Notes: a model not told the origin generated them from the letters alone. Shown: positions 1 through 9,384, counted from the first letter of the stretch. The stretch is 64,000 bases of DNA from Streptomyces sp. S.PNR 29 (GCF_030386795.1 NZ_JANUQM010000018.1:124001-188000); one strand, 5' to 3'. Made by a program: numbers and translations.

Positions 1-188
1 CGCACGTCACCAACGTCGGCGACGTACGCTCCCTCGCCACCCACCCCGCCTCCACGACCCACGCCCACCTGCCCGAGAAGGACCTGCTCGGCGCCGGCAT
101 CACCCAGGGCTCGGTCCGTCTCGCGGTCGGCCTGGAGCACGCGGACGACCTCGTCCACGACCTGGAGCAGGCGCTGGCCGCCGTATAG
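1..188 (+). CDS. metY: O-acetylhomoserine sulfhydrylase, C-terminal end (partial)
   Basis: Only the last 62 codons are present, entering from the left edge and ending in TAG. The visible residues (NVGDVRSLATHPASTTH, then GITQGSVRLAVGLEHADDL near the end) are the C-terminal signature of the Cys/Met-metabolism PLP enzymes. Such enzymes make homocysteine from O-acetylhomoserine and sulfide, or methionine if methanethiol is used. The PLP lysine lies outside the window. The gene ends 32 nt before metX, which makes its substrate, so O-acetylhomoserine sulfhydrylase is the best reading. Cystathionine gamma-synthase is the alternative that cannot be excluded from the tail alone. Confidence 0.85.
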   Translation, partial: HVTNVGDVRSLATHPASTTHAHLPEKDLLGAGITQGSVRLAVGLEHADDLVHDLEQALAAV

Positions 189-220
189 CCGCAGCAGGAC
201 CGACGACTGATCAGGGGGAG

Positions 221-1393
221 ATGGTGGAGTTCACGGGTTGGTCCGCGCCGACCAGCAGACACATGGCACTCGCGGTGCTGTTCCCGCCCGACCGCCCGCT
301 GCGGCTGGCCTCGGGCGAGCGGCTCGGACCGGTGCAGGTGGCGTACGAGACGTACGGGCGGCTGAACGGCGCCGGGGACAACGCGGTGTTCCTCTGCCAC
401 GCCCTGACCGGTGACTCCCACCCGGCACGGCACCGCGCCGACGACACGCCGGGCTGGTGGGAGACGATGGTGGGCCCCGGCAGACCGGTGGACACCGACC
501 GCTACTTCGTGATCTGCGCGAACGTCCTCGGCGGCTGCGCGGGCACCACCGGCCCGTGGACGGCCGGGGCCGACGGGCACCCGCACGGATGGGGGTTCCC
601 GGACATCACCGTGGCCGACATGGTCACGGTCCACCGCGAACTCGTGTCCGCTCTGGGCGTCCGCCGGCTGCGCGCGGTCGTCGGCGGATCGCTGGGCGGC
701 ATGCAGGCCCTGGAGTGGCTGCTGCGGCACCCGGACGACGCGGACGGATTCGCGATCATCGCGGGCACCGGCCGCCAGAGCGCCGACAACCTCGCGTGGA
801 ACGCGGTCGCGCGCTACGCCATCCGCAACAGCGCCGCCCTCTCACCGGGACCTGCGGCGGAGGCGGACTCCGGCGCCGGGCTCGGTACGGCGCGGATGAT
901 CGCACACCTCACCTACCTCTCCGAGCAGTCGTTGCACCGCAAGTTCGGCCGCGCGCCGCGCCGGGAGGGGACCCGCACCCACGCCTCGACGACGGTGCAG
1001 GGCGACTTCGCCGTCGAGAGCTATCTGGAGCACCAGGCGGACAAGTTCCTGCGCCGCTTCGACCCGCGGAGCTATCTGCACCTGCTGGGCGCCATGGACC
1101 GCTTCGACGCCTTCGCCGTGCCCGACCGGCTGCGCCAGGCCGCCGTCCTGCCCGAGGTGCTGCTCTACAGCTTCGCCCACGACCGGCTCTTCGGCCCCGA
1201 GCACAGCGCGCGCATCCAGACCGAGCTCGCGGCCCGAGGGCTGGCCGCCCGGCACGAGCAGGACCGGACCACCGACATCGGCCACGACGCCTTCCTGCTG
1301 GAGGTCCCCGGCTTCCTCGACGTCGCGGACCGCTTCCTGCAAGGCCTCGACACATGTCCACGCGCGCTGTGCGACGACCTCGTGTCCAGGTGA
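221..1393 (+). CDS. metX: Homoserine O-acetyltransferase MetX
   Basis: Alpha/beta-hydrolase-fold acyltransferase that converts homoserine and acetyl-CoA to O-acetylhomoserine for direct sulfhydrylation. Family marks are the oxyanion segment LCHALTGDSH (about residue 58), the nucleophile elbow GGSLGGMQ with Ser157, an Asp in FAHDRLFG (about 322) and the catalytic His in DIGHDAFL (about 354). The length of 390 aa is normal. The start is uncertain: AGGGGGAG at 213-220 abuts the ATG at 221, so the in-frame GTG at 224 or ATG at 263 could be the true start. The latter still begins before the conserved core. It is 32 nt downstream of metY and probably cotranscribed with it. Confidence 0.93.
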   Translation: MVEFTGWSAPTSRHMALAVLFPPDRPLRLASGERLGPVQVAYETYGRLNGAGDNAVFLCHALTGDSHPARHRADDTPGWWETMVGPGRPVDTDRYFVICANVLGGCAGTTGPWTAGADGHPHGWGFPDITVADMVTVHRELVSALGVRRLRAVVGGSLGGMQALEWLLRHPDDADGFAIIAGTGRQSADNLAWNAVARYAIRNSAALSPGPAAEADSGAGLGTARMIAHLTYLSEQSLHRKFGRAPRREGTRTHASTTVQGDFAVESYLEHQADKFLRRFDPRSYLHLLGAMDRFDAFAVPDRLRQAAVLPEVLLYSFAHDRLFGPEHSARIQTELAARGLAARHEQDRTTDIGHDAFLLEVPGFLDVADRFLQGLDTCPRALCDDLVSR

Positions 1394-1448
1394 CCGACGA
1401 CCACCCCCCCACAGACCCACCCGATCGACACCTGGGAGAGATGACGAG

Positions 1449-2783
1449 ATGAGTTCGAGCCACCGCATCGGCGTGGCACAGGGAACCGCGCTGTACGTGG
1501 GCGCGGTTCTCGGCGGCGGTGTTCTCGCCCTGCCCGCACTGACGGCACGTGAAGCAGGTCCGGCCTCCCTGGTGGCCTGGGCCCTGATGGTCGCCTTCTG
1601 CATCCCGATCGCGGGCTCCTTCGCGGTGCTGGGCATGCGGTACCCCGACGGCGGCGGCGTCGCCACCTTCGCCGCCAAGGCGTTCGGCCCCCGCACCTCC
1701 GCCCCCGTGGGCTGGCTGTTCTACTTCGCCGTCCCCGTGGGCACCGCGAGCGCCGCGATCGTCGGCGGGTCCTACGTGGCCGACGCGCTGGGCGGCGGCT
1801 ACCTCATGTCCCTCGCCGTCGCGGCGGCCCTGCTCTTCGCCGCGTACGTCAGCAACTGGATGGGCCTGAGGCTGTCCGGCGGGCTGCAGCTGCTGCTCGT
1901 CGGGATGCTCGCCGCGCTGATGGCCGTCGCCATCATGGTCGCGGCGCCGGACTCGCGCGCGGAGAACTTCACGCCGTTCGCGCCCCACGGCTGGATGGCC
2001 GTCGGGCACGCCGCGACGCTGCTGTTCTTCGCGTTCTCCGGGTGGGAGGCGGTCTCCCACCTGGGCGGCGAGTTCTCCAACCCGCGCCGCCAGCTGCCCA
2101 TCGTCACCGGCCTGACCATCGCCGTCGTCGCCGTGCTGTACCTGGGCGTGGCCACCACCTCGATGGCGGTGCTCGGCTCCGACCCCGAGCGTGGCTCGGT
2201 ACCGCTGACCCTGCTGCTGGAGCGCGGCATCGGCGACTCCGCCCGCGCCGTGACCGCCGTCGCCGCCGCGCTGCTGACGTTCGCCACCGTCAACGCCTAC
2301 ATCGCCGGCGGCTCCCGGCTCGGTGCGGCGCTCGGCCGCGACGGCGACCTGCCCCGCTGGCTGGGCAAGGGCAACGGCGCGGGGGAGATCCCCAAGCCCA
2401 GCCTGGTCGTGCTCGCGTCGCTGACCGCGGTGCTGCTGACCAGCGCGGCCGTCCTGGACATCCGGCTCGACCCGATCATGACCGCTGCCTCGGCCTGCTT
2501 CGTCGCCGTGTACGTCGCCGGACTCTCGGCCGCGGCCAAGCTGCTGCGCGGCAGCCCCTGGGGCCGTCTCGGCGCCGTCGTCTCGCTCGTCGCGGTGCTG
2601 GTCGTCTTCCTCTTCTTCGGCTGGTACCTGCTGCTCCCGGTCTCCCTGGTCATCGGCGCCAAGATCTTCCAGCGCGTGACGGCCGGACGGTCCGGGCCGG
2701 CCGGTACGGGCCAGGACACCGCGGACAGCGGCGCGCCGGCCGCCGAGGACAGCCGTACGGCCGAAGCGCCGATCGTCTCCTGA
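1449..2783 (+). CDS. APC-family amino acid transporter, YjeH-like exporter
   Basis: A 444-aa membrane protein with about 12 hydrophobic segments. The N-terminus (GVAQGTALYVGAVLGGGVLA, then PIAGSFAVLG and YPDGGGVATF) matches the APC superfamily. From memory it matches best the E. coli YjeH type, an exporter of methionine and branched-chain amino acids (GLAQG, GTGVFAVPAL, HYPSAGGVAHF). The C-terminal 30 residues are hydrophilic. It lies between metX and hom, 55 nt after metX, so export of methionine or a related product is a reasonable inference. The ATG at 1449 follows GGGAGAG at 1434-1440. Import of another amino acid cannot be ruled out. Confidence 0.8.
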   Translation: MSSSHRIGVAQGTALYVGAVLGGGVLALPALTAREAGPASLVAWALMVAFCIPIAGSFAVLGMRYPDGGGVATFAAKAFGPRTSAPVGWLFYFAVPVGTASAAIVGGSYVADALGGGYLMSLAVAAALLFAAYVSNWMGLRLSGGLQLLLVGMLAALMAVAIMVAAPDSRAENFTPFAPHGWMAVGHAATLLFFAFSGWEAVSHLGGEFSNPRRQLPIVTGLTIAVVAVLYLGVATTSMAVLGSDPERGSVPLTLLLERGIGDSARAVTAVAAALLTFATVNAYIAGGSRLGAALGRDGDLPRWLGKGNGAGEIPKPSLVVLASLTAVLLTSAAVLDIRLDPIMTAASACFVAVYVAGLSAAAKLLRGSPWGRLGAVVSLVAVLVVFLFFGWYLLLPVSLVIGAKIFQRVTAGRSGPAGTGQDTADSGAPAAEDSRTAEAPIVS

Positions 2784-2841
2784 GCGGCGCCCGCCGCCCG
2801 GGAGAGCCGTCTCGCACAGCAATCACCAACAGGGGGAACGT

Positions 2842-4146
2842 ATGAAACGCGCAGCGGATGCGGTGCGCATAGCTCTGCTCGGGCACGGCAACGTCGGTGC
2901 CGAGACCGCTCGCGCGCTGAGCGGGCGCGCCGAGGAACTGGCCGCCAGGGTCGGCGCTCCGGTCCAGCTCGCCGGCGTCGCCGTACGCGGTCCACGGTCC
3001 CTGCCCGGCATCGACGACGCGCTGGTCACCACGGACGCGGAAGCCCTCGTGACCCGGGGGGACATCGACGTGGTCGTCGAGCTGATCGGCGGCGTGGAGC
3101 CGGCCCGTACCCTGGTCGCCGCGGCCATGGAGGCCGGGGCGTCCGTGGTCACCGCCAACAAGGCGCTCATCGCGAGCGAGGGCGTCGACCTGCACCGCAT
3201 CGCCCGCAAGCAGGGCGTCGGCCTCGCCTACGAGGCCGCCGTGGCGGGCGCCGTACCGCTGCTGCGTCCGCTGAACCAGTCCCTGGTCGGCGACCGGGTG
3301 CGGCGGGTGACGGGCATCGTCAACGGCACGACGAACTACATCCTGGATCGCATGTCGGCCTCCGGGGGCACCTTCCAGGGCGCCCTGCACGAGGCCCAGC
3401 GGCTCGGCTACGCGGAGGCGGACCCCACCGCCGACGTCACGGGCGCGGACGCCGCCGCCAAGATGGCGATCCTGGCGCGGCTCGCCTTCGACGCCGAAGT
3501 GCCCGTCGGGGACGTCCACTACGAGGGGATCACCCACATCGGGCCGGGTGACATCGCGCACGCCGCGGCCAACGGGTGCGTGATCAAACTCGTGGGGGTC
3601 TGCGACCGCACGCCGGACGGGGTCAGCGCCCGGGTCCACCCCATGCTGATCCCGCTGGAGCACCCCCTGGCCGGTGTACGCGGCGTGTACAACGGCATCC
3701 TCGTGGAGGCGGAGGCCGCCGGTGAGCTGATGTTCCACGGTCACGGGGCGGGCGGGCTCGCCACCTCCAGCGCCGTTCTCGGCGACATCGTGGAGCTCAG
3801 CCGCGACCGGGTGGCGGGCCGGGTCGCCCCGCCCGCCGGGTTCTCCCGCATCCTGCCGCTCAGGCCGATGGCCGAGGTGGCCAACCAGCACCACCTCAGC
3901 ATGCTCGTCACCGACGAGTCCGGCGTCCTGTCGCAGGTCTGCGCGGTCTTCGCGCAGCACGGGGTGTCGCTGGAGACCGTCCGGCAGGAGGGCCTGGGCG
4001 CGGAGGCGCAGCTCGTGGTCGCCACGCACCAGGCCACGGACGCCGCGCTCGCCGAGGTGATCGCACAGCTCAAGACCCTGCCCACCGTGCGCGGCATCAC
4101 GCGCAGCATCCGCATCCTGCAGACCCGGAAGGAGCCGGTCGGGTGA
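2842..4146 (+). CDS. hom: Homoserine dehydrogenase
   Basis: Reduces L-aspartate 4-semialdehyde to homoserine with NAD(P)H. The nucleotide-binding glycine motif LLGHGNVGAETA is at residues 13-24. The catalytic-domain signature NGTTNYILDRM is at about 162-172, followed by the conserved EADPTADVTGADAAAK stretch. A C-terminal ACT domain starts near 350 (HLSMLVTDESGVLSQV), as in regulated 430-450 aa actinobacterial enzymes. The RBS AGGGGGAA lies at 2831-2838. There is no thrC/thrB downstream as at the usual hom-thrC-thrB locus, so this is probably a second copy dedicated to the metX/metY branch. The stop overlaps the next gene's GTG by 4 nt. Confidence 0.95.
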   Translation: MKRAADAVRIALLGHGNVGAETARALSGRAEELAARVGAPVQLAGVAVRGPRSLPGIDDALVTTDAEALVTRGDIDVVVELIGGVEPARTLVAAAMEAGASVVTANKALIASEGVDLHRIARKQGVGLAYEAAVAGAVPLLRPLNQSLVGDRVRRVTGIVNGTTNYILDRMSASGGTFQGALHEAQRLGYAEADPTADVTGADAAAKMAILARLAFDAEVPVGDVHYEGITHIGPGDIAHAAANGCVIKLVGVCDRTPDGVSARVHPMLIPLEHPLAGVRGVYNGILVEAEAAGELMFHGHGAGGLATSSAVLGDIVELSRDRVAGRVAPPAGFSRILPLRPMAEVANQHHLSMLVTDESGVLSQVCAVFAQHGVSLETVRQEGLGAEAQLVVATHQATDAALAEVIAQLKTLPTVRGITRSIRILQTRKEPVG

Positions 4147-5774
4147 GCCCCGCGCCGCACACCGCGTCGGCCCTCCCGGAGGGGGCCGCCCCGGCGGGCG
4201 ACACGGCGGATCCGTCGGTTGACCGGGTCGCGTCCGTGGGTGACTTGGCGGGTTCGTCCGGCGATCGGGCCGCGTCTGCGGGGGACTTGGCCGGTTCCCC
4301 GGTCGGCTCGGCCGCGGAGCCGGGTGGTCCGGTCGTCCCGGCGGCCGGCTTGGCCGGTGCGTTGGCTGATCGGGCTGGGCCGGGGGCTGATTCGGCCGGT
4401 GCGTCGGCTGATCGGTCCGCCCTGTCCCGCCTCTTCAAGGCCCGCTGGATCGAGCACTGGGAGCCCGGTGATCCGGCGTTCTGGAGGAGCACCGGGCAGC
4501 GGGTGGCCCGGCGCAACCTGGTCTGGTCCGTGGCCTGCGAGCACCTGGGATTCACGGTCTGGACGCTGTGGAGCGTCGTCGCCGTGGAACTCACCGACCG
4601 CTCCTTCACCGCGGACCAGCTCTTCTGGCTGGTCGCGCTGCCGAGCCTGGTCGGCGCCGTGCTGCGGATCCCGTACACCTTCGCCCCCGCCCGGTACGGC
4701 GGCCGCAACTGGACCGTCGTCAGCACCCTGCTGCTCCTCGTCCCGGCGATCCTGCTCGCGGTCGCCGTCTCCGACCCCGGCACGCCGTACTGGTTCTTCC
4801 TGCTGTGCGCGGCGACGGCGGGGCTCGGCGGAGGCAACTTCGCCTCCAGCATGGCCAACATCACGCACTTCTACCCCGACTCCAAGCAGGGCGCCGCCCT
4901 CGGCCTGAACGCCGCCGGAGGCAACGTCGGCGTCAGTTCCGTGCAGCTCGTGGTCCCGCTCGTCATCGCCGCGGCGGGGCTCACCGCGGCGGGGCTGATG
5001 TGGGTCCCGCTCATCGTCCTGGCCGCGCTCGGTGCGCTGCTCCGCATGGACAACCTGCGGACCGCCCACGCCTCGCCCGCCCGGCAGTTCGCCGCGGTCA
5101 GGTCGGGAAACACCTGGCTCGTCGCCGTCCTCTACATCGGCACCTTCGGCTCGTTCGTCGGCTTCTCCACCGCGCTGCCGCTGCTGCTCACCGTGGAGTT
5201 CCCCGGCTCGGCCGCCGTGTCCTACGCCTTCCTCGGCGCCCTCGTCGGCGCGTGCGTCCGGCCGCTCGGCGGCGTGCTGGCCGACCGCTACGGCGGCGCC
5301 CTCGTCACCCTGGTCAACTTCCTGCTCATGGGGGCGGCTTCGGTGGGCGCCCGGGCGGCTCTCGAGGCGCACGCGCACACCGGTTTCCTGCTCTCCTTCC
5401 TGCTGCTGTTCCTCACCGCGGGCATCGGCAACGGCTCCACGTACCGGATGATCCCCGCGCTGTTCGTCTCCCGCGCCCTGCGCGCCGTCCCGCAGACGGA
5501 CGCCCTCGCCCGGCGCACCGCCCGTGCCGAGGGGCGCAGCCTGGCCGCCGCCGCGCTCGGGCTGGTCTCCGCGATCGGTGCGCTCGGCGGATTCCTCGTC
5601 AACCGCGCGCTGGGCGTCTCCATCGACGGCACCGGCGACTCGGGGGCGGCCCTGTTCGCCTTCGCCGGCTACTACGCGCTGTGCACCGCCCTCACCTGGG
5701 CCTGCTGCCTACGGCGCGGCGACCGCGGCGACCGCGGCGACCGCGGCGACGAGGAGCGAACCGACGATGCGTGA
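4143..5774 (+). CDS. narK: NarK-type nitrate/nitrite MFS transporter with a repetitive N-terminal extension
   Basis: The core (from about residue 96, ALSRLFKARWIEHWEPGDPAFW) and the NarK signature GLGGGNFASSMANITHFYP (about 222-240) identify a major-facilitator nitrate/nitrite transporter. It precedes nitrate reductase, so nitrate uptake is the likely role. The GTG start at 4143 overlaps the hom stop (GTGA). The first ~95 residues are an unusual Ala/Asp/Gly/Ser-rich low-complexity stretch with degenerate repeats such as GDLAGS, and I know no NarK counterpart for it. A later start would remove it but would break the 4-nt overlap. The C-terminus ends in a (GDR)n repeat coded by tandem GACCGCGGC units at about 5720-5748. 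Confidence 0.88.
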   Translation: MSPAPHTASALPEGAAPAGDTADPSVDRVASVGDLAGSSGDRAASAGDLAGSPVGSAAEPGGPVVPAAGLAGALADRAGPGADSAGASADRSALSRLFKARWIEHWEPGDPAFWRSTGQRVARRNLVWSVACEHLGFTVWTLWSVVAVELTDRSFTADQLFWLVALPSLVGAVLRIPYTFAPARYGGRNWTVVSTLLLLVPAILLAVAVSDPGTPYWFFLLCAATAGLGGGNFASSMANITHFYPDSKQGAALGLNAAGGNVGVSSVQLVVPLVIAAAGLTAAGLMWVPLIVLAALGALLRMDNLRTAHASPARQFAAVRSGNTWLVAVLYIGTFGSFVGFSTALPLLLTVEFPGSAAVSYAFLGALVGACVRPLGGVLADRYGGALVTLVNFLLMGAASVGARAALEAHAHTGFLLSFLLLFLTAGIGNGSTYRMIPALFVSRALRAVPQTDALARRTARAEGRSLAAAALGLVSAIGALGGFLVNRALGVSIDGTGDSGAALFAFAGYYALCTALTWACCLRRGDRGDRGDRGDEERTDDA

Positions 5775-7920
5775 GACGACGCGTGGAACGACGAGCGGGA
5801 CGACGAGCGGGACGACCCTCATGGACCAGGGCACGGCCACGCACTGCCCGTACTGCGCCCTGCAGTGCGGCATGTGGCTGCGCCCCGACGCCTCGGGCCG
5901 CGTCACGGTCGCCCCGCGCGACGTCCCCGGCAGCGGCGGCGGGCTGTGCCGCAAGGGCTGGACCGCGACCGACCTGCTGACCTCCGGGCGCCGGCTCACC
6001 ACGCCCCTGGTCCGGCGCGGTCCCGGCCGGCCGCTGGAGGAGGCCGGCTGGGAGGAGGCCCTGGACCGGGTGGCGGCCGGGATCGAGGAGATCCAGCGGG
6101 CCTCCGGCCGGGACGCCGTCGCGGTGTTCGGCGGCGGCGGGCTGACCAACGAGAAGGCCTACCTGCTGGGCAAGTTCGCGAGGGTCGCGCTCGGCACCGC
6201 GAACATCGACTACAACGGCCGTTTCTGCATGTCCTCGGCCGCCGCGGCCGGCCTGCGCGCCTTCGGCCTCGACCGGGGCCTGCCCTTCCCGCTCACCGAC
6301 GTGGGCCGGGCCCGGGCGGTGCTGCTGGCCGGCGCCAACCCGGCGGAGACCATGCCGCCCTTCGTACGGCACCTGGACGCCCAGCGGGCGGCCGGCGGCT
6401 CCCTGATCGTCGTGGACCCCCGCCGCACCGCCACCGCCGCCCGGGCCACCCTGCACCTGCGCCCCGTACCCGGCACGGACCTGGCCCTGGCCAACGGCCT
6501 GCTGCACATCGCGGTCGCGGAGGGGCTCGTCGACGAGCGCTACGTCGCCGAACGCACCCGGGGCTTCCCCGCCGTGCGCGAGGCCGTCGCCACCTACTGG
6601 CCGGAACACGTCGAGCGCATCACGGGCGTCCCGGTCACCGACCAGTACCGGGCCGTACGTCTCCTCGCCGAGGCGCCCCGGGCGCTCGTCCTCACCGCGC
6701 GCGGGGCCGAGCAGCACAGCAACGGCACGGACACCGTCAGCGCGTTCGTCAACCTGGCGCTGGCCCTCGGACTGCCGGGCCGGGAGGGTTCCGGATACGG
6801 CTGTCTGACCGGGCAGGGCAACGGCCAGGGCGGACGGGAGCACGGGCAGAAGGCGGACCAGCTGCCGGGTTACCGGCGCATCGACGACCCGGGGGCCCGC
6901 GCCCACGTCGCCCGCGTCTGGGACGTACCGGCCGACTCGCTGCCGGGCCCCGGCGTCAGCGCGCACGAACTGATCGGCTCCCTGGGCACCCCGGGCGGCC
7001 CGCGCGGCCTGCTGGTCTTCGGCAGCAACCCCGTGGTCTCCGCCCCCAACGCGAACCTGGCCGAGCGGCGGCTGCGCGGCCTGGACCTGCTGGTGGTGTC
7101 GGACCCGGTGCTCAGCGAGACCGCGGAGCTCGCCGATGTCGTCCTGCCCTCGGCCCAGTGGGCGGAGGAGGACGGCACGATGACCAACCTGGAGGGCCGC
7201 GTCATCCGCAGACGCCGCGCCCTCCCGGCGCCCCCCGGTGTCCGCACCGACCTGTGGATCATCACCGAGCTGAGCCGCCGGCTCGGCCGGCCCACCGGCT
7301 TCTCCGCCGAGCCGGCGGAGGTCTTCGAGGAGCTCCGCCGCGCCTCGGCCGACGGTCCCGCGGACTACTCGGGCATCAGCTACGAGCGCATCGACGACGA
7401 GGGCGGGGTGTTCTGGCCGAGCCCGGCGGCCGCCGCCGGGCAGGACGCCTGTGACGACGGCGCGGGCACCCCCCGCATGTTCCTCGACGCCTTCGCGCAC
7501 CCCGACGGCAAGGCCCGCTTCGTCGCCGTGCAGCACCGGCCGGCGGCGGAGGAGCCCGACGCACGCTACCCCCTGCACCTGACCACCGGACGGATCATGC
7601 AGCACTACCAGAGCGGTGCCCAGACCCGTCGCATCCCCGCGCTGACCGCCGAGGCGAGCGGACCGTACGTGGAGATCCACCCGGATCTCGCGGCCCGGCA
7701 CGGCATCGCGGCGGGCGACCGGGTACGGCTGGTGAGCCGTCGCGGGACGGCCGAGGCGGACGCCAGGATCACCGCGGCGGTCCCGCCGGACACCCTGTTC
7801 ATGCCGTTCCACTGGGGCGGCGCGGGCCGCGCCAACTCGCTGGTGGGCGACGCCCTCGACCCCGTGTCCCGGATGCCGGAGTTCAAGGTCTCCGCCGTAC
7901 GACTGGAGCGAGTGGCATGA
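5767..7920 (+). CDS. nasA: Assimilatory nitrate reductase, molybdopterin catalytic subunit
   Basis: A 717-aa molybdopterin oxidoreductase that reduces nitrate to nitrite in the cytoplasm. The N-terminal [4Fe-4S] ligands are Cys27, Cys30, Cys34 (CPYCALQCG) and Cys61 (GGGLCRKG). Molybdopterin-domain segments include VFGGGGLTNEKAYLLGKFAR and YNGRFCMSSAAAAG, and a C-terminal dinucleotide-binding beta-barrel starts near 600 (YPLHLTTGRIMQHYQSGAQT). There is no Tat signal, which fits the assimilatory NasA/NasC class. I chose the ATG at 5767 because GAGGAG at 5751-5756 precedes it; it overlaps the narK stop by 8 nt. The ATG at 5821 would drop a short (GTTS)n leader and is the alternative. Confidence 0.93.
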   Translation: MRETTRGTTSGTTSGTTLMDQGTATHCPYCALQCGMWLRPDASGRVTVAPRDVPGSGGGLCRKGWTATDLLTSGRRLTTPLVRRGPGRPLEEAGWEEALDRVAAGIEEIQRASGRDAVAVFGGGGLTNEKAYLLGKFARVALGTANIDYNGRFCMSSAAAAGLRAFGLDRGLPFPLTDVGRARAVLLAGANPAETMPPFVRHLDAQRAAGGSLIVVDPRRTATAARATLHLRPVPGTDLALANGLLHIAVAEGLVDERYVAERTRGFPAVREAVATYWPEHVERITGVPVTDQYRAVRLLAEAPRALVLTARGAEQHSNGTDTVSAFVNLALALGLPGREGSGYGCLTGQGNGQGGREHGQKADQLPGYRRIDDPGARAHVARVWDVPADSLPGPGVSAHELIGSLGTPGGPRGLLVFGSNPVVSAPNANLAERRLRGLDLLVVSDPVLSETAELADVVLPSAQWAEEDGTMTNLEGRVIRRRRALPAPPGVRTDLWIITELSRRLGRPTGFSAEPAEVFEELRRASADGPADYSGISYERIDDEGGVFWPSPAAAAGQDACDDGAGTPRMFLDAFAHPDGKARFVAVQHRPAAEEPDARYPLHLTTGRIMQHYQSGAQTRRIPALTAEASGPYVEIHPDLAARHGIAAGDRVRLVSRRGTAEADARITAAVPPDTLFMPFHWGGAGRANSLVGDALDPVSRMPEFKVSAVRLERVA

Positions 7921-9350
7921 CGCACGTCGTGGTCATCGGCAACGGCATGGCCGGCCACCGCGTGGCGGCCGAGACGCACCGCCGGGGCACCGGGGTGCGC
8001 GTCACCGTCGTCGGCGGCGAGCCGCGCCCCGCGTACAACCGGGTCCTGCTGACCAACCTGCTGGCGGGACGGGCCACCGAGGAGAGCATCGACCTGCCCG
8101 GTCTCCCGCCGGAGATCTCCGTGCGTACCGGCCGGACGGCCCTCGCGGTGGACCCCTCCCGGCGGACGGTGACCCTGGACGACGGTGACGTCCTCCGCTA
8201 CGACCGGCTGGTCCTCGCCACCGGCAGCCTGCCCTTCGTGCCGCCCGTGAAGCGGCTGGCCCGCGACGACGGACGGCTGCTGCCGGGAGTCGTGCCCTTC
8301 CGCACCCTCGACGACTGCCGGCAGATCATGCGGCTCGCCGGCACGGGGGCCCGCGCGCTCGTCCTGGGCGGCGGCCTGCTCGGCATCGAGGCCGCGCGGG
8401 GTCTCGCCCAGCGCGGCCTGGACGTGCAGATCCTGCACGTGGCCCCGCACCTGATGGAGCGCCAGCTCGACGGCCCCGGCGGGCGGATGCTGGCCGCGTC
8501 CCTGGCGGAGCTGGGCATCCGTGCCCTCACCGGCATCGATGTGGTGGCTGCGACGGGCGGTGACCGGTTCACGGGAGTGCAGCTCGCCGACGGCCGGACC
8601 GTCCCGGGCGACCTCCTGGTGGTGGCGTGCGGCACCCGGCCCGACACCGCGCTGGCGCGCTCCGCGGGCCTCGACACCGGCAGAGGAGTGCTGGTGGACG
8701 CGTGGATGCGGACGAGTGACCCGTCCGTGTACGCGGTCGGAGACTGCGCCGAGCACGCGGGAACCGTCTCCGGCCTGGTCGCCGCCGCCTGGGAGCAGGC
8801 CCGCATCGTGGCCGACGCGCTGACCGGCGCCGCGGACGCGGTGCCGTACCAGGGCGCCGCGGCGGTCACGCGCCTGAAGGCGGCGGGCATCGACCTCGCG
8901 GCGATGGGCGACCCGTACGCCGGGAGCCACGCCGGCGCCGACGCCGAGGGCGCGTCCGGGGACGCCGTCGAGGTCATCGGGTACACCGACACCCGCCGGG
9001 GCGTCTACCAGCGGATCCTGCTCAGGGACGACCGCATCGCCGGGGCGGTCCTGCTCGGCGACACTTCGACCGCCGGCCGCGTCACCCGGCTCTTCGACCG
9101 TCAGGAGCCCGTGCCCCGGGACCGGCGCCTGCTGCTGTTTCCCGAACTCGCCGACGGCGGGCCCGGAAAGAGCCCGGAGTCACTGCCGGACGACGCCGTC
9201 GTCTGCCAGTGCAACGGCGTCACCAAGGGCGCACTGCTGCGGTGCCGCGCCGACGGCGCGTCCGACCTGGCCGCCGTCGCGGAACGGACCAGGGCCACCA
9301 CGGGGTGCGGAGGCTGCACCTCGCTGGTGGAGGAACTGCTCGACCGCTAA
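7917..9350 (+). CDS. nasB: NAD(P)H-dependent FAD/[2Fe-2S] electron-transfer subunit of nitrate reductase
   Basis: A 477-aa FAD-NAD(P)H oxidoreductase like the N-terminal half of NirB. It has a FAD-binding VVIGNGMAGHRVA at residues 5-17, an NAD-binding LVLGGGLLGIEAARG near 150 and a second FAD motif VYAVGDCAEH. The C-terminal ~55 residues are a BFD-like [2Fe-2S] domain with four Cys in CQCN (431, 433) and GCGGC (463, 466). This is the architecture of the small subunit that feeds electrons to cytoplasmic NasA-type nitrate reductases. It lacks the siroheme domain, so it is not itself a nitrite reductase. Its ATG overlaps the nasA stop (ATGA), which indicates translational coupling. Confidence 0.9.
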   Translation: MTHVVVIGNGMAGHRVAAETHRRGTGVRVTVVGGEPRPAYNRVLLTNLLAGRATEESIDLPGLPPEISVRTGRTALAVDPSRRTVTLDDGDVLRYDRLVLATGSLPFVPPVKRLARDDGRLLPGVVPFRTLDDCRQIMRLAGTGARALVLGGGLLGIEAARGLAQRGLDVQILHVAPHLMERQLDGPGGRMLAASLAELGIRALTGIDVVAATGGDRFTGVQLADGRTVPGDLLVVACGTRPDTALARSAGLDTGRGVLVDAWMRTSDPSVYAVGDCAEHAGTVSGLVAAAWEQARIVADALTGAADAVPYQGAAAVTRLKAAGIDLAAMGDPYAGSHAGADAEGASGDAVEVIGYTDTRRGVYQRILLRDDRIAGAVLLGDTSTAGRVTRLFDRQEPVPRDRRLLLFPELADGGPGKSPESLPDDAVVCQCNGVTKGALLRCRADGASDLAAVAERTRATTGCGGCTSLVEELLDR

Positions 9351-9384
9351 CACCTCTCGACCATCAGCACCTCTCGACCATCAG
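9351..9384 (+). repeat. 17-bp tandem repeat between nasB and ask
   Basis: Two perfect adjacent copies of CACCTCTCGACCATCAG begin immediately after the nasB stop codon. A third partial copy (CAC) follows. I see no coding use. It looks like a recent slippage duplication or a regulatory spacer. Confidence 0.8.

Noticed and set aside
909..2822. Long minus-strand open frame of 637 codons opposite metX and the exporter
   Set aside because: It is the antisense shadow of well-recognised plus-strand genes; its sequence is Arg/Gly/His-rich with no family features. The same holds for the 1414-codon frame at 9381-13625.
9351..9384. Tandem 17-mer as a CRISPR-like or att site
   Set aside because: Only two adjacent copies with no spacers, and no integrase or cas gene nearby.
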